The notes: generated by a model from the letters alone, not told the origin. Positions 18,201-26,183 are shown, counted from the first letter of the stretch. The stretch: DNA of 64,000 nt from Nocardioides sp. Root140 (GCF_001426745.1 NZ_LMFI01000001.1:1314022-1378021), one strand, 5' to 3'. A program made the numbers and translations.

Positions 18201-18678
18201 CCCCACCGGTGACGTCACCGTCACCGAGGGCGACACCGAGCTCGGCACCGCCACGCTCAACGGCATCGCCGCCGCATCGATCGCCCTGCCCAAGACCCTG
18301 TCGGTCGGCAAGCACACGCTGACCGTCACCTACTCCGGTGACGACAACTTCAGCGAGTCGACGGCAACCCTGGACGTGACGGTGGCCAAGGCCACGGGCG
18401 TGGTCAGCGCGACGGCCAAGCCGTCGACCATCCGGAAGGCCCAGACCAGCACCGTCACGGTGACGGTCAAGGCCGCCGGTGTCTCGCCGACGGGCAAGGT
18501 CACGATCGTCAAGGGTGCCAAGGTGCTCGGCTCGGCCACGCTGAGCTCCGGAAGGGCGACGATCAGGGTCGCGGGCTCCAAGCTCGTGATCGGCAAGAAC
18601 AAGCTGACCGCCAAGTACGCCGGTTCGGCGACCGTGGCGGCCGGCGCAAGGGCCTTCGTCATCACGGTCACTCGATGA
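15289..18678 (+). CDS. Secreted M4 metalloprotease with PA domain and two C-terminal Ig-like domains
   Basis: 1129 aa, a paralogue of the preceding gene with the same signal peptide, FTP region, HEWGH at residues 346-350, Glu370, inserted PA domain (FALVYRGTCAFTQKAQNALDAGAAGVII) and active-site His in GGVHGNSGVVNHGYAL. The beta-sandwich module (EDFESGMDGWTLSGES) is followed by two bacterial Ig-like domains, roughly residues 940-1040 and 1040-1129, with YSGDDNFSEST and KYAGSATVAAG repeats. These probably bind cell surface or substrate. I start at GTG 15289, which aligns with its twin and has GGAGG upstream; a TTG at 15274 is less likely. Arose by tandem duplication with loss or gain of the Ig tail. 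Confidence 0.9.
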   Translation: MKFLRQGIALAVVGAGLAAVPGLSATASPVPAQDDKSLVQQMRSTADGSTKISAEDATGKVGFVRAARGGDLMPTQNGTPAVKADAYLDKYAEAFGAPRGQLVRDSIAKNDLGTSVAYVQEYKGVPVFGTLVRAFVDKGGDLTSVNGEAVPDLNLSVTPKITEAEAGKRAVTLVKAQPPTSDGKSNTTGVKAKAATLLVYRSGLVQGVKGKSQLVYQVEVTNEKNVRDMVFLNADTGKVVNRYSTVDNALDRELYEADANRDLTLVWKEGDDLPGTLNTDQENLVRSTGESYWFFKNSFGRDSYDGNGATMRTINNDPAIACPNANWNGITTNYCDGVTSDDVVSHEWGHAYTEYTHGLIYQWQSGALNEGYSDIWGETVDLINNREDEGEGDLTKHRTVGLCAENGPRAVQLVINSPADVKKICLAGPAAWAAVPDTTGFTNDIVVATDEANPEGPATNDGCSSLTNAADVSGKFALVYRGTCAFTQKAQNALDAGAAGVIIGNSPGGGPFGPGGGLEEPLEIPVIGISHDDANRISGATGPVNGTIRLSGSAETNESYRWLVGEKSTAFGGAIRDMWMPTCAGDPGKVSDAEYHCSTDDNGGVHGNSGVVNHGYALLVDGGTYNGTTVKGLGLDKAAAIYYQAMTVYQTPVSNFTDHANSLEASCADLTNKAIKKLSTRENDSTVNYDKITADDCAQVAAMTKAVEFRLDPTEQCGWQPLLDPNAPAVCGEGFETQEIFSEDFESGMDGWTLSGESVNGPYPDPADWATTSEYRGDHTGSVAKGNTPDQGDCADNDISSANYMTSDAIAIPDDASAPRMTFEHYIATETGFDGGNVRISVNDGEFVPVPADAFTFNGPLQISTVAEQNTNPLAGEPGFTGTDPGTPFGSWGESQIDLAAAGVSAGDSVKLQFAIGRDGCGGVDGWYVDDIKVLTCEIAADITATVSPAKPKYGTAASVKVNVTSIGDDIPTGDVTVTEGDTELGTATLNGIAAASIALPKTLSVGKHTLTVTYSGDDNFSESTATLDVTVAKATGVVSATAKPSTIRKAQTSTVTVTVKAAGVSPTGKVTIVKGAKVLGSATLSSGRATIRVAGSKLVIGKNKLTAKYAGSATVAAGARAFVITVTR

Positions 18679-18704
18679 CCGCATGACGGCCTGACGCATT
18701 GGCG

Positions 18705-18738
18705 CGTGGCCCCGCCGGATTCGTCCGGCGGGGCCACG
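18705..18738. terminator. Bidirectional terminator between protease and M56 genes
   Basis: CGTGGCCCCGCCGGA, TTCG, TCCGGCGGGGCCACG is a perfect 15-bp stem with a TTCG tetraloop between convergent genes, so it can serve both. Confidence 0.85.
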
Positions 18739-18745
18739 TGGCATT

Positions 18746-19642
18746 TCAGGCGAGGGAGTTGAACCACGGGACGACGACGAACGCGGTCGGCAGGGCGAGC
18801 ACGCCGGACGCGGCCACCACGAGCAACGTGGCCTGGAAGCGGTGCTCCCCCACGTCGCGCAGCAACGTGACCCTGGTGACCAGGCTCGAACCACTCGCCG
18901 CGGAGCTCCCGCCGACTGCAACTCCCGACGCACCGAGAGCCGCCGCAGGGGCACGCCCCTCGGCGAGGGCGACCAACGCACGGGCCAACGGCATGGCACC
19001 GGAGACCCGGGCCGCCGCACGATCGGCGAGCACCTCGGCCAGCAGCTGCACCTCGGCCAGCGCCGCCTCGCTCGAGACCCAGCGAGGGAAGGCGCGATGC
19101 AGCACGCTGAACGCCTCCAGCACCAGGTCGTGCCGGGCCCGGAGGTGGGCGCGCTCGTGGGCCAGCACCGCCTCCACCTCGCCGGTCTCGAGGCGATCGA
19201 GCGCCCCGGCCGAGACCACGACCCGGGCGCCGTTCATGCCCGGCACGCAGTAGGCCACCGGCACGTCGTGCTCGAGGACACGCGCCCCCGGGCCGTCGTA
19301 CGACAGCAGGTCGAGCTGCCTGCGGTGCCGCCGGCGCAGGGCGCGCAGCGTCGTACCGACCTGATGTCCGCTGAGCAGCAGTCGGCCGACGACGATGACC
19401 GTGAGGGTCAGCGCGACTCCGGCGACGACGAAGCCGAACACGCTCGGCTCCTGGCGCCACGCGTGGTCGGTGACCAGGGAGAGCCCGGCACCGACCGCCG
19501 CGAGGACCGCGCCGAGCGCGACGCTCTGCCACAGCAGCATCGCGGCCCGCGGCGTGCGACGCAGCACGTGCCACCGAGCCATCAGCGAGGGCACCGGGCC
19601 GGCGAGGAGCACGGCCAGGGCACCCAGGACCAGGGTGGTCAT
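18746..19642 (-). CDS. M56-family membrane metallopeptidase (BlaR1/MecR1-type)
   Basis: 298 aa. Membrane helices at residues 1-20, 35-60 and 75-100 precede a zinc-protease motif HERAH in VEAVLAHERAHLRARHD, the HExxH of peptidase family M56. A further membrane helix lies at the C-terminus (ATLLVVAASGVLALPTAFVVV). No extracellular penicillin-binding domain is present, so it is the short actinobacterial version, not a true BlaR1. It lies one base after the BlaI-type repressor gene. By analogy it may relieve BlaI repression on a membrane signal; this is inferred. Start ATG 19642. Confidence 0.82.
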   Translation of the reverse strand: MTTLVLGALAVLLAGPVPSLMARWHVLRRTPRAAMLLWQSVALGAVLAAVGAGLSLVTDHAWRQEPSVFGFVVAGVALTLTVIVVGRLLLSGHQVGTTLRALRRRHRRQLDLLSYDGPGARVLEHDVPVAYCVPGMNGARVVVSAGALDRLETGEVEAVLAHERAHLRARHDLVLEAFSVLHRAFPRWVSSEAALAEVQLLAEVLADRAAARVSGAMPLARALVALAEGRAPAAALGASGVAVGGSSAASGSSLVTRVTLLRDVGEHRFQATLLVVAASGVLALPTAFVVVPWFNSLA

Positions 19643-19643
19643 G

Positions 19644-20108
19644 TCAGGAGTCGGCCGGGTCGACCCGCGAGAGCTCGGCCAGGGCCTGCTTGAGGGCCGC
19701 GATGTCGTCGGCGCTGGCCTCCTCGACGAAGGCGACGAGCGCGGACTGGCGGCTGTCACGGCCGAAGTCGGTGAGCGTCTCGCGCATCAGCTCGGCAGTC
19801 ATGCTGCCCCGGGACGCGGCAGCGCGGTAGCGGTAGGCCCGACCGTCACGCTCCTGGTGCACGACGTCCTTCTTGGCCAGCCGGTCGAGCACGGTCATCA
19901 CGGTCGTGTAGGCGATGTCGCGAGTGCCGGCGAGCTCGGCGTGCACCTCGCGCACGGTGCACGACTCCTGCTCGGGTCGCGACCACAGCACCTCCATCAC
20001 CGCACGCTCGAGGTCACCCAACCGTGAAGACGGCCGGGAGGCCTGGCGCTGGCGTGAGGGTTCGCCGGACGTGGGGCGGGCGACGGCGCGTCGTTTCGCT
20101 GCGGGCAT
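19644..20108 (-). CDS. BlaI/MecI/CopY-family transcriptional repressor
   Basis: 154 aa with a winged helix typical of BlaI: LGDLERAVMEVLWSR, TVREVHAELAG, IAYTTVMTVLDRLAKKDVV and ERDGRAYRYRAA. About 30 basic residues precede it. It is followed immediately by the M56 peptidase gene, the usual repressor-sensor pairing. Its own promoter is of leaderless type (TACAAT 7 nt before the ATG). Two palindromes matching BlaI operators lie between it and the divergent cydA gene, so it likely controls itself and may control cytochrome bd. Confidence 0.9.
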   Translation of the reverse strand: MPAAKRRAVARPTSGEPSRQRQASRPSSRLGDLERAVMEVLWSRPEQESCTVREVHAELAGTRDIAYTTVMTVLDRLAKKDVVHQERDGRAYRYRAAASRGSMTAELMRETLTDFGRDSRQSALVAFVEEASADDIAALKQALAELSRVDPADS

Positions 20109-20115
20109 GGAATCG

Positions 20116-20146
20116 ATTGTACCTACGGCGCCAGGCGTACTACGCT
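20116..20146. promoter_or_regulatory. Overlapping divergent promoters of blaI-like gene and cydA
   Basis: Minus strand: TACAAT (20121-20116) lies 7 nt before the blaI-like ATG. Plus strand: TTGTAC (20117-20122), 18-nt spacer, TACGCT (20141-20146) fits a -35/-10 pair for cydA. The two promoters share bases, so they may interfere with each other. Confidence 0.45.
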
Positions 20147-20162
20147 CGGTAGTACCTACTAC
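20137..20162. promoter_or_regulatory. Two overlapping BlaI-type operators
   Basis: GTACTAC, 5 nt, GTAGTAC (20137-20155) is a perfect palindrome. It overlaps a second one, GTAGTA-CC-TACTAC (20149-20162). TACTA/TAGTA half-sites are the usual BlaI target. The first covers the proposed cydA -10 box. Confidence 0.7.
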
Positions 20163-20191
20163 TCGTTGTCGTAGAACAGGGAGTCACCCGC

Positions 20192-21661
20192 ATGGACGTC
20201 GTCGACATCGCACGCTGGCAGTTCGGAATCATCACCGTCTACCACTTCCTGTTCGTGCCGATCACGATCGGTCTCTCCGCGATGATCGCGATCTTCGAGA
20301 CGATGTGGATCCGCACGAACAACCCGACGTACCTGCGGCTGACGAAGTTCTTCGGCAAGCTCTTCCTGATCAACTTCGCGATCGGCGTCGTGACCGGCAT
20401 CGTCCAGGAGTTCCAGTTCGGGATGAACTGGTCGGACTACTCGCGCTTCGTCGGTGACGTGTTCGGCTCGTTCCTGGCCATCGAGGGACTGCTCGCCTTC
20501 TTCCTGGAGTCGACGTTCCTTGGCCTGTGGATCTTCGGCTGGGACAAGCTCCCCCGCTGGATGCACGCCGCCTGCATGTGGATCGTGCACATCGGCACCC
20601 TGCTGTCGTCGTACTTCATCCTGGCCGCCAACTCGTGGATGCAGCACCCGGTCGGCCACACCTACAACCCCGAAACGGGTCGCGCGGAGCTCACCGACTT
20701 CTGGGCGGTGATGTTCAACAAGGTCCAGGTGGTCGCGTTCCCGCACGTGATCACCGCCTGCTACCTGACCGGTGGCGCGTTCGTGCTGGGCATCTCCGCG
20801 TGGCTCTACCTGCGCCGCCGTACGCCGGACGAGGACCGGCCGGTCTACCTCACGGGCGCGCGCATCAGTGCGTGGATCGTCCTCGTCGCCGGGGTCGGCG
20901 TGGCGATCACCGGCGACCTGCAGGGCAAGGTGATGACCGAGGTGCAGCCGATGAAGATGGCCGCCGCCGAGGGGCTCTACGAGACCTCCGAGTCGTGCGC
21001 GCCGTTCTCGGTCTTCACCGTCGGTACGCCGGACGGCCGCCACGAGAAGTTCGCGGTCACCGTGCCCTGCCTGCTCTCGTTCCTCGGCACCGGCACGTTC
21101 GACGGCAAGGTCGAGGGGATCAACCCGCTGCGCGAGAAGTACGCCGAGCAATACGGCACCGACCCCGGTGCGACGTACTACCACCCGGAGGACTACGTGC
21201 CGGTGATCCCGGTGACCTACTGGTCGTTCCGCTTCATGATCGGGCTCGGCATGTCGGCTGCCGCCGGCGCCGCCCTGCTGCTCTGGGTCATGCGTGGCGG
21301 ACGACGTCCGCGTTCGAAGTGGTGGGGCGTGCTTGCGCTGTCGCTGCCGTTCCTGGCCGTCTTCGGCAACTCCTTCGGCTGGATCTTCACCGAGATGGGC
21401 CGCCAGCCCTGGGTGGTCTACGGGTTGATGACCGTCGACAACGCGGTCTCCCCCGGTGTCTCGGTCGGCGAGGCGCTGACCTCGGTGATCGTGCTGACCT
21501 CGCTCTACGCAGTGCTGGCGGTGATCGAGTTCGGGTTGCTGGTCAAGTACGCCAAGGCCGGCGCCGAGCCGTTCGTCGAGCCACCGGACCCGAGCCTGCG
21601 CGGACCGTCGAGCGGTTCCGACGGCTCCGACGACGACGCACCCCTGACGTTCGCCTACTAG
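20192..21661 (+). CDS. cydA: Cytochrome bd ubiquinol/menaquinol oxidase subunit I
   Basis: 489 aa. The heme-bearing subunit of the high-affinity terminal oxidase. It opens with IARWQFGIITVYHFLFVPITIG, including His18 (the heme b595 ligand position), and contains the GRQPW signature in FTEMGRQPWVVYG. The region between helices is short, as in the short-Q-loop class. The chain has about nine membrane helices. RBS GGGAG lies 8 nt before the ATG. First gene of a cydA-cydB-cydDC operon, probably induced at low oxygen or when the main bc1-aa3 chain is blocked. BlaI-type operators cover its promoter. Confidence 0.96.
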   Translation: MDVVDIARWQFGIITVYHFLFVPITIGLSAMIAIFETMWIRTNNPTYLRLTKFFGKLFLINFAIGVVTGIVQEFQFGMNWSDYSRFVGDVFGSFLAIEGLLAFFLESTFLGLWIFGWDKLPRWMHAACMWIVHIGTLLSSYFILAANSWMQHPVGHTYNPETGRAELTDFWAVMFNKVQVVAFPHVITACYLTGGAFVLGISAWLYLRRRTPDEDRPVYLTGARISAWIVLVAGVGVAITGDLQGKVMTEVQPMKMAAAEGLYETSESCAPFSVFTVGTPDGRHEKFAVTVPCLLSFLGTGTFDGKVEGINPLREKYAEQYGTDPGATYYHPEDYVPVIPVTYWSFRFMIGLGMSAAAGAALLLWVMRGGRRPRSKWWGVLALSLPFLAVFGNSFGWIFTEMGRQPWVVYGLMTVDNAVSPGVSVGEALTSVIVLTSLYAVLAVIEFGLLVKYAKAGAEPFVEPPDPSLRGPSSGSDGSDDDAPLTFAY

Positions 21662-21670
21662 GAGACGACC

Positions 21671-22690
21671 ATGGAACTCACCACCGTCTGGTTCATCCTG
21701 ATCGCCGTCCTGTGGCTCGGCTACTTCACCCTCGAGGGCTTCGACTTCGGCGTTGGCATGCTGCTGCCGGTGCTGGCCCGCAACGACACCGAGCGCCGGG
21801 TCATGATCAACACGATCGGCCCGGTCTGGGACGGCAACGAGGTGTGGGTGCTGGTCGCCGGCGGCGCCACGTTTGCCGCGTTCCCGGAGTGGTACGCGAC
21901 GATGTTCAGCGGGTTCTACCTGCCCCTGCTGGTGATTCTCGTGGCGCTGATCGTGCGCGGACTGGCCTTCGAGTACCGCCACAAGCGGCCGGAGGCGCAG
22001 TGGAAGGCCAACTGGGACCGGGCGATCATCTACGGCTCGCTGGTGCCGGCATTCGTGTGGGGTGTCGCGTTCGCGAACATCCTGCGCGGTGTGCCGCTGG
22101 ACGCCGACCACGAGTTCACCGGATCCGTGCTGACCCTGCTCAACCCGTTCGGCCTTCTCGGCGGGTTGACCACCACCCTGCTCTTCCTGACCCACGGCGC
22201 GATGTTCGTGGCGCTCAAGACCGACGGCGAGATCCGGCACCGGGCGCGGGCGCTCGCCTGCCGCCTCGGTGCGGGCGCAGCCGTCGTCGCCGTCGTGTTC
22301 ATGCTCTGGGCCCAGTCGTTGAGCGGTACGACGGGCAGCGCGGTCGCCTTCGCCGTCGCGGCCCTCACGTTGCTGGCGGCACTGGTGGCGGCGGCTCGCG
22401 GCCGCGAGGGCTGGGCGTTCACGGGCACCTTCGTCACCATCGGCCTCGCGGTGACCGGATTGTTCCTGGCGCTCTTCCCCGACGTGATGCCCTCGAGCAC
22501 CGACGCCGCGTTCTCCCTCACGTCGACGAACGCGGCGGCCACGGCGTACACCCTGAAGGTGATGACGTGGGTCGCGGTGATGTTCACGCCGCTGGTGATC
22601 GGCTACCAGGCGTGGAGCTACTGGGTGTTCCGCAAGCGGATCGCGGTGCACCACATCCCGACACCGGCTCCCGAGGCGGCCGCGTCGTGA
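21671..22690 (+). CDS. cydB: Cytochrome bd oxidase subunit II
   Basis: 339 aa, eight or so hydrophobic helices. The start FILIAVLWLGYFTLEGFDFGVGML is characteristic of CydB, as is VWDGNEVWVLVAGGATFAAFPEWYA. It pairs with CydA to form the oxidase. The gene starts 9 nt after cydA with GGAG in the gap, and its stop overlaps the cydDC start by 4 nt, so all three are one operon. Confidence 0.95.
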   Translation: MELTTVWFILIAVLWLGYFTLEGFDFGVGMLLPVLARNDTERRVMINTIGPVWDGNEVWVLVAGGATFAAFPEWYATMFSGFYLPLLVILVALIVRGLAFEYRHKRPEAQWKANWDRAIIYGSLVPAFVWGVAFANILRGVPLDADHEFTGSVLTLLNPFGLLGGLTTTLLFLTHGAMFVALKTDGEIRHRARALACRLGAGAAVVAVVFMLWAQSLSGTTGSAVAFAVAALTLLAALVAAARGREGWAFTGTFVTIGLAVTGLFLALFPDVMPSSTDAAFSLTSTNAAATAYTLKVMTWVAVMFTPLVIGYQAWSYWVFRKRIAVHHIPTPAPEAAAS

Positions 22691-25600
22691 GGCCACTCGA
22701 TCCGCGGGTCCTGCCCCACCTGCGTCCGGCCCGGCTGCCGCTGGCGGTGGTCGTGGGTGCCAGTGCGCTCGGCGGCGCCCTCGTCGTGGCGCAGGCGTTC
22801 GCGGGTGCCGCCCTGGTCGCCGGGGTCCTCGCCTCCCCGTCGGGTGAGGGTTGGCACCGGGCTGCCTGGTGGTTCGCGGGCATCACGACCGCCCGAGCCG
22901 TCGTCGGCCTGCTGGTCGACACGGCGGCGAGCCGGGCCGCCGGTCGGGTGGGCAACCGGTTGCGGCGCCTGGTCCTCGAGGCGACCCTGCGCCTGTCGCC
23001 GAGTGATCTCGGCCGGCGACGTCGCGGCGAGCTCACCACCCTGGCCACCCGCGGCGTGAGCGCCGTCGAGCCCTACCTCACCCGCTACCTGCCGGCCTTG
23101 GTGCTGGCCGCCGTGCTGCCGGTGCTGACCCTTGCCGCCATCGCCACGCAGGACCTGCTCAGCGCGCTGATCGTGCTGCTCACCCTGCCGCTGCTCCCGG
23201 TCTTCGCGATCCTGATCGGTCTCACCACCCGCGACAGGGCCGACCGGCAGTGGCAGGCGCTGGGCACCCTTGCCGGTCACTTCCTCGACGTGGTGCGCGG
23301 ACTGCCCACGCTGGTCGCGCACCGCCGGGCCTCCGCACAGGTGCCGCAGATCCGCGCCGTGACCGAGCGCTACCGGCGCACCTCGGCAGACACGCTCAAG
23401 CTGGCCTTCACCTCGTCGGCCGCCCTCGAGCTGATCGCGACCATCTCGGTGGCGCTGGTCGCCGTCAGCGTCGGGCTGCGTCTCGCCGGTGGGTCGATGG
23501 ACCTCCGGACCGCGCTCGTCGTACTCCTCCTGGCGCCGGAGGCCTACTGGCCGCTGCGTCGCGTCGGCGCCGAGTACCACGCCGCCGCCGAGGGCACCGC
23601 CACCTTCGACGCCATCTCCTCTCTCACACGAACCGTCAATTCTTGTGCCGCGAACCGTGGATTCTTGATGCCCGAACCGGCAATTCTTGATGGCTCGCCC
23701 CGGACCATCCGGCTCGACGAGGTCGCGCTGGCCTGGCCCGACCACGACCCGATCGTGCGCGGCCTGACCGCCCGCCTGCTGCCGGGAACGATCACCGCGA
23801 TCGTCGGGCCCTCGGGCTGCGGCAAGAGCACGCTGGTGCAGGCGCTGCTCGGCGAACTGCCACTCTCCGGTGGCATGGTGCGGGTCGGCGCCGACGACCT
23901 GTCGGCGGTCGACCGTACGGCGTGGCGCGGTCGCGTCGCCCACCTGCCACAGCGCCCGTGGCTGTTCGCCGACACGATCTCGGCCAACCTGCGCATCGGC
24001 CGGCCCGAGGCCAGCGACGCAGACCTGTACGCCGCACTCGCCGCCGTCGACCTCGCAGAGTTCGTCGCGGACCTGCCCGACGGACTCGGGACACGGCTCG
24101 GCGAGGAGGGCCTCGGGCTCTCCGCCGGACAGCGCGCGCGGCTCGGGCTGGCCCGGGTGGTCCTCGCTGCGCGGCCGTACGTCGTGCTCGACGAACCGAC
24201 CGCGCATCTTGACGCGCACACCGAGCGCACGATGCTCGACGTGATCCGTCTGCTTGCCGAGACCAGCACGGTGATCGTCGTCGCGCACAAGGATGCGGTG
24301 GTCGACATTGCCGACCAGGTCATCGACCTCGGGCCGCTCGGTCGAGTGAGGGCGGCCGAACTGGCGACGGGTCGATGCGAACTGGCGACACGTCGACGCG
24401 TCTCGTCGGGGGTCGAACCCGCCGGGCCCGTCGAGCCCGTTGCTCCGGCCGAGGCTGCCGGCTGGTCCACACGCATCCCCGTGCCCACTGCGCTCAGGTG
24501 GGCGCTCGTGGTCGTCCTGGCCACGCTGGCCGCGGCGTCCGGTGTCGCGTTGACCGCCACGGCCGGCTGGCTGATCGCCCGCAGCGCCGAGCAGCCGCCG
24601 GTCCTGATGCTGACCGTCGCGATCGTCGGAGTCCGCACGTTCGGCCTGGCCCGTCCGGCCCTGCGCTACGTCGAGCGCCTGCTGGGCCACGACCTCGCCC
24701 TACGCACCCTGGCCACCAGGAGGGCCAGCATCTTCGAGCAGCTCATCCCGCTCGTCCCCGGCCGACTGGGCCGACACGGCGACGTGCTCACCGGGGTCGT
24801 CGACGACGTCGACGCGCGCCTCGACCACCTGCTCCGGGTCCGTCTGCCTCTGGCCACCTGGCTGGGTGTCTCGGCGTTGTCCGGGATGCTCACCTGGGTC
24901 GTGCTGCCACGCGCCGTGGCGCCGGTGCTGGCCGTGGCACTCATCGGTGGCACCGGCGCACTCGTCATCGGCTGGGCCGGTGCCAGACGGCACGAGCCAG
25001 GCTTCGTCGAGGCGCGCGCCGACGTAGGCCGTCGCGCGTCCGACGTGGTCGGCTCGGCTCGGCAGCTCGTGCTCTGGGGTGCAGGCACGACGACCCTGGA
25101 CCACGTCGACCGTGCCGCGAGGCACCTCGACCGGCACTCAAGGGCCAGCGCCACTGGCGTGGCATCCGGCCGCTCGATCGCCCTGCTCAGCGCCGGTCTC
25201 GGCACGGTGGCCGTGGCCGTCGTGGGTTCCCCGGCGATGGCCGAGGGCCGGCTGAGCAGCCCGATGCTGGCCCTGCTCATGCTCCTCCCCCTGGCGCTCG
25301 CCGAGGTGACGTCGCCGCTGGCCGACGCCGGGGCGCTCTGGGTGCGCACCCGGGCCGCCGAGCAGCGCCTCGCAGCACTCACCGCCACGCCGCCGGCCGT
25401 CGCCGACCCCGAGGTCGCCGCGCCACTTCCGCAGTCGCCGCACACCATCACCCTCGCCGACGCCTCGATCTCCTGGCAGGAGGGCGTGGACGCCGTACGA
25501 CACCTGTCCCTCGACCTCCCACCCGGTGCACTGGTCGGCGTCACCGGCCCCTCGGGCTCCGGCAAGTCGACCCTGGCCCTCGCGCTGATGAAGCTGCTGC

Positions 25601-26109
25601 CGGTCACCGCCGGCACGCACACGATCGACGGGGTCCGAGTCGCCGACCTCGCCGGGGACGACGTACGCCGGGTGGTCGGCCTGCTGGACGACGATCCGTA
25701 CCTGTTCGGGTCCACGGTCGTCGAGAACGTGCGCCTGGCCGAGCCGGCAGCCACTGACCTGGAGGTCGAGCTGGCCCTGCGCGCGGCCCACCTGGGCGAC
25801 TGGATCGACACCCTCCCCGACGGCCTGCACACCCGCATCGGTGACAGCGGGGTCGAGGTCTCCGGTGGCGAGCGCGCCCGGATCGGCCTGGCCCGTGCGG
25901 TCCTCGCCCGCCGCGACGTGCTGGTGCTCGACGAGCCGACGGCTCACCTCGACACCGCGACCGCACGGGCCGTGGCCGCCGACCTGCTGGCCGCCAACAC
26001 CGGCCGCAGCCTGGTCTGGATCACCCACGACACCGTGGGCCTCGACGCGATGGACCACGTCGTGCGGTTGGGCGATGCGGCCGAGGCGCCCGTCGGGGTG
26101 GCCGGCTGA
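22687..26109 (+). CDS. cydDC: Fused CydD-CydC thiol reductant ABC exporter
   Basis: 1140 aa containing two complete ABC half-transporters, as in other actinobacterial CydDC fusions. The first half has a membrane domain (1-300), Walker A GPSGCGKST near 374 and signature LSAGQRARLG near 477. The second has membrane helices from about 600, Walker A GPSGSGKST near 954 and signature VSGGERARIG near 1058. It exports glutathione/cysteine-like reductants needed to assemble cytochrome bd. The GTG at 22687 overlaps the cydB stop. Unusual: both interdomain linkers contain in-frame tandem DNA repeats (residues 315-336, and about 557-571). Confidence 0.93.
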   Translation: MRPLDPRVLPHLRPARLPLAVVVGASALGGALVVAQAFAGAALVAGVLASPSGEGWHRAAWWFAGITTARAVVGLLVDTAASRAAGRVGNRLRRLVLEATLRLSPSDLGRRRRGELTTLATRGVSAVEPYLTRYLPALVLAAVLPVLTLAAIATQDLLSALIVLLTLPLLPVFAILIGLTTRDRADRQWQALGTLAGHFLDVVRGLPTLVAHRRASAQVPQIRAVTERYRRTSADTLKLAFTSSAALELIATISVALVAVSVGLRLAGGSMDLRTALVVLLLAPEAYWPLRRVGAEYHAAAEGTATFDAISSLTRTVNSCAANRGFLMPEPAILDGSPRTIRLDEVALAWPDHDPIVRGLTARLLPGTITAIVGPSGCGKSTLVQALLGELPLSGGMVRVGADDLSAVDRTAWRGRVAHLPQRPWLFADTISANLRIGRPEASDADLYAALAAVDLAEFVADLPDGLGTRLGEEGLGLSAGQRARLGLARVVLAARPYVVLDEPTAHLDAHTERTMLDVIRLLAETSTVIVVAHKDAVVDIADQVIDLGPLGRVRAAELATGRCELATRRRVSSGVEPAGPVEPVAPAEAAGWSTRIPVPTALRWALVVVLATLAAASGVALTATAGWLIARSAEQPPVLMLTVAIVGVRTFGLARPALRYVERLLGHDLALRTLATRRASIFEQLIPLVPGRLGRHGDVLTGVVDDVDARLDHLLRVRLPLATWLGVSALSGMLTWVVLPRAVAPVLAVALIGGTGALVIGWAGARRHEPGFVEARADVGRRASDVVGSARQLVLWGAGTTTLDHVDRAARHLDRHSRASATGVASGRSIALLSAGLGTVAVAVVGSPAMAEGRLSSPMLALLMLLPLALAEVTSPLADAGALWVRTRAAEQRLAALTATPPAVADPEVAAPLPQSPHTITLADASISWQEGVDAVRHLSLDLPPGALVGVTGPSGSGKSTLALALMKLLPVTAGTHTIDGVRVADLAGDDVRRVVGLLDDDPYLFGSTVVENVRLAEPAATDLEVELALRAAHLGDWIDTLPDGLHTRIGDSGVEVSGGERARIGLARAVLARRDVLVLDEPTAHLDTATARAVAADLLAANTGRSLVWITHDTVGLDAMDHVVRLGDAAEAPVGVAG
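23629..23694 (+). repeat. Three in-frame 22-bp repeats inside cydDC (family 1)
   Basis: Three units of exactly 22 bp, each beginning CGAACCG and centred on TTCTTG (second unit starts CGAACCGTGG). Together they are 66 bp, so the frame is kept; they encode RTVNSCAANRGFLMPEPAILDG in two parts within the linker between membrane and ATPase domains. The same unit recurs at 32041 and 41203. Confidence 0.9.
24357..24398 (+). repeat. Two in-frame 21-bp repeats inside cydDC (family 2)
   Basis: CGAACTGGCGAC followed by GGGTCGATG, then CGAACTGGCGAC with ACGTCGACG: period 21 bp, encoding ELATGRC then ELATRRR. It lies between the first ATPase domain and the second membrane domain. A related inverted pair is at 33745-33786. 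Confidence 0.8.
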
Positions 26110-26112
26110 GCG

Positions 26113-26172
26113 CTCCAGCGGTGGCCCAGCGTCGTGACAGTGCCGTTGAACGACGCAGGGCCACCGCTGGAG
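26113..26172. terminator. Long inverted repeat downstream of cydDC
   Basis: CTCCAGCGGTGGCCC pairs with GGGCCACCGCTGGAG over 15 bp, then a one-base mismatch and a further 7 bp (GCGTCGT/ACGACGC), loop 14 nt. A terminator for the cyd operon is likely. It ends 5 bp before the promoter of the next gene. Confidence 0.75.
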
Positions 26173-26177
26173 GGCAC

Positions 26178-26183
26178 TAGGGT
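26178..26183 (+). promoter_or_regulatory. Leaderless-type -10 element for the methyltransferase gene
   Basis: TAGGGT lies 7 nt before the ATG at 26191 (TANNNT-N7-ATG). Confidence 0.5.

Noticed and set aside
20527..22686. Upstream extension of the CydDC reading frame through cydA and cydB
   Set aside because: The frame is open by chance; the GTG at 22687 overlaps the cydB stop and starts the recognisable protein.
20159..22696. 845-codon minus-strand open frame across cydA and cydB
   Set aside because: Composition typical of antisense frames in high-GC DNA; cydA and cydB are certain.
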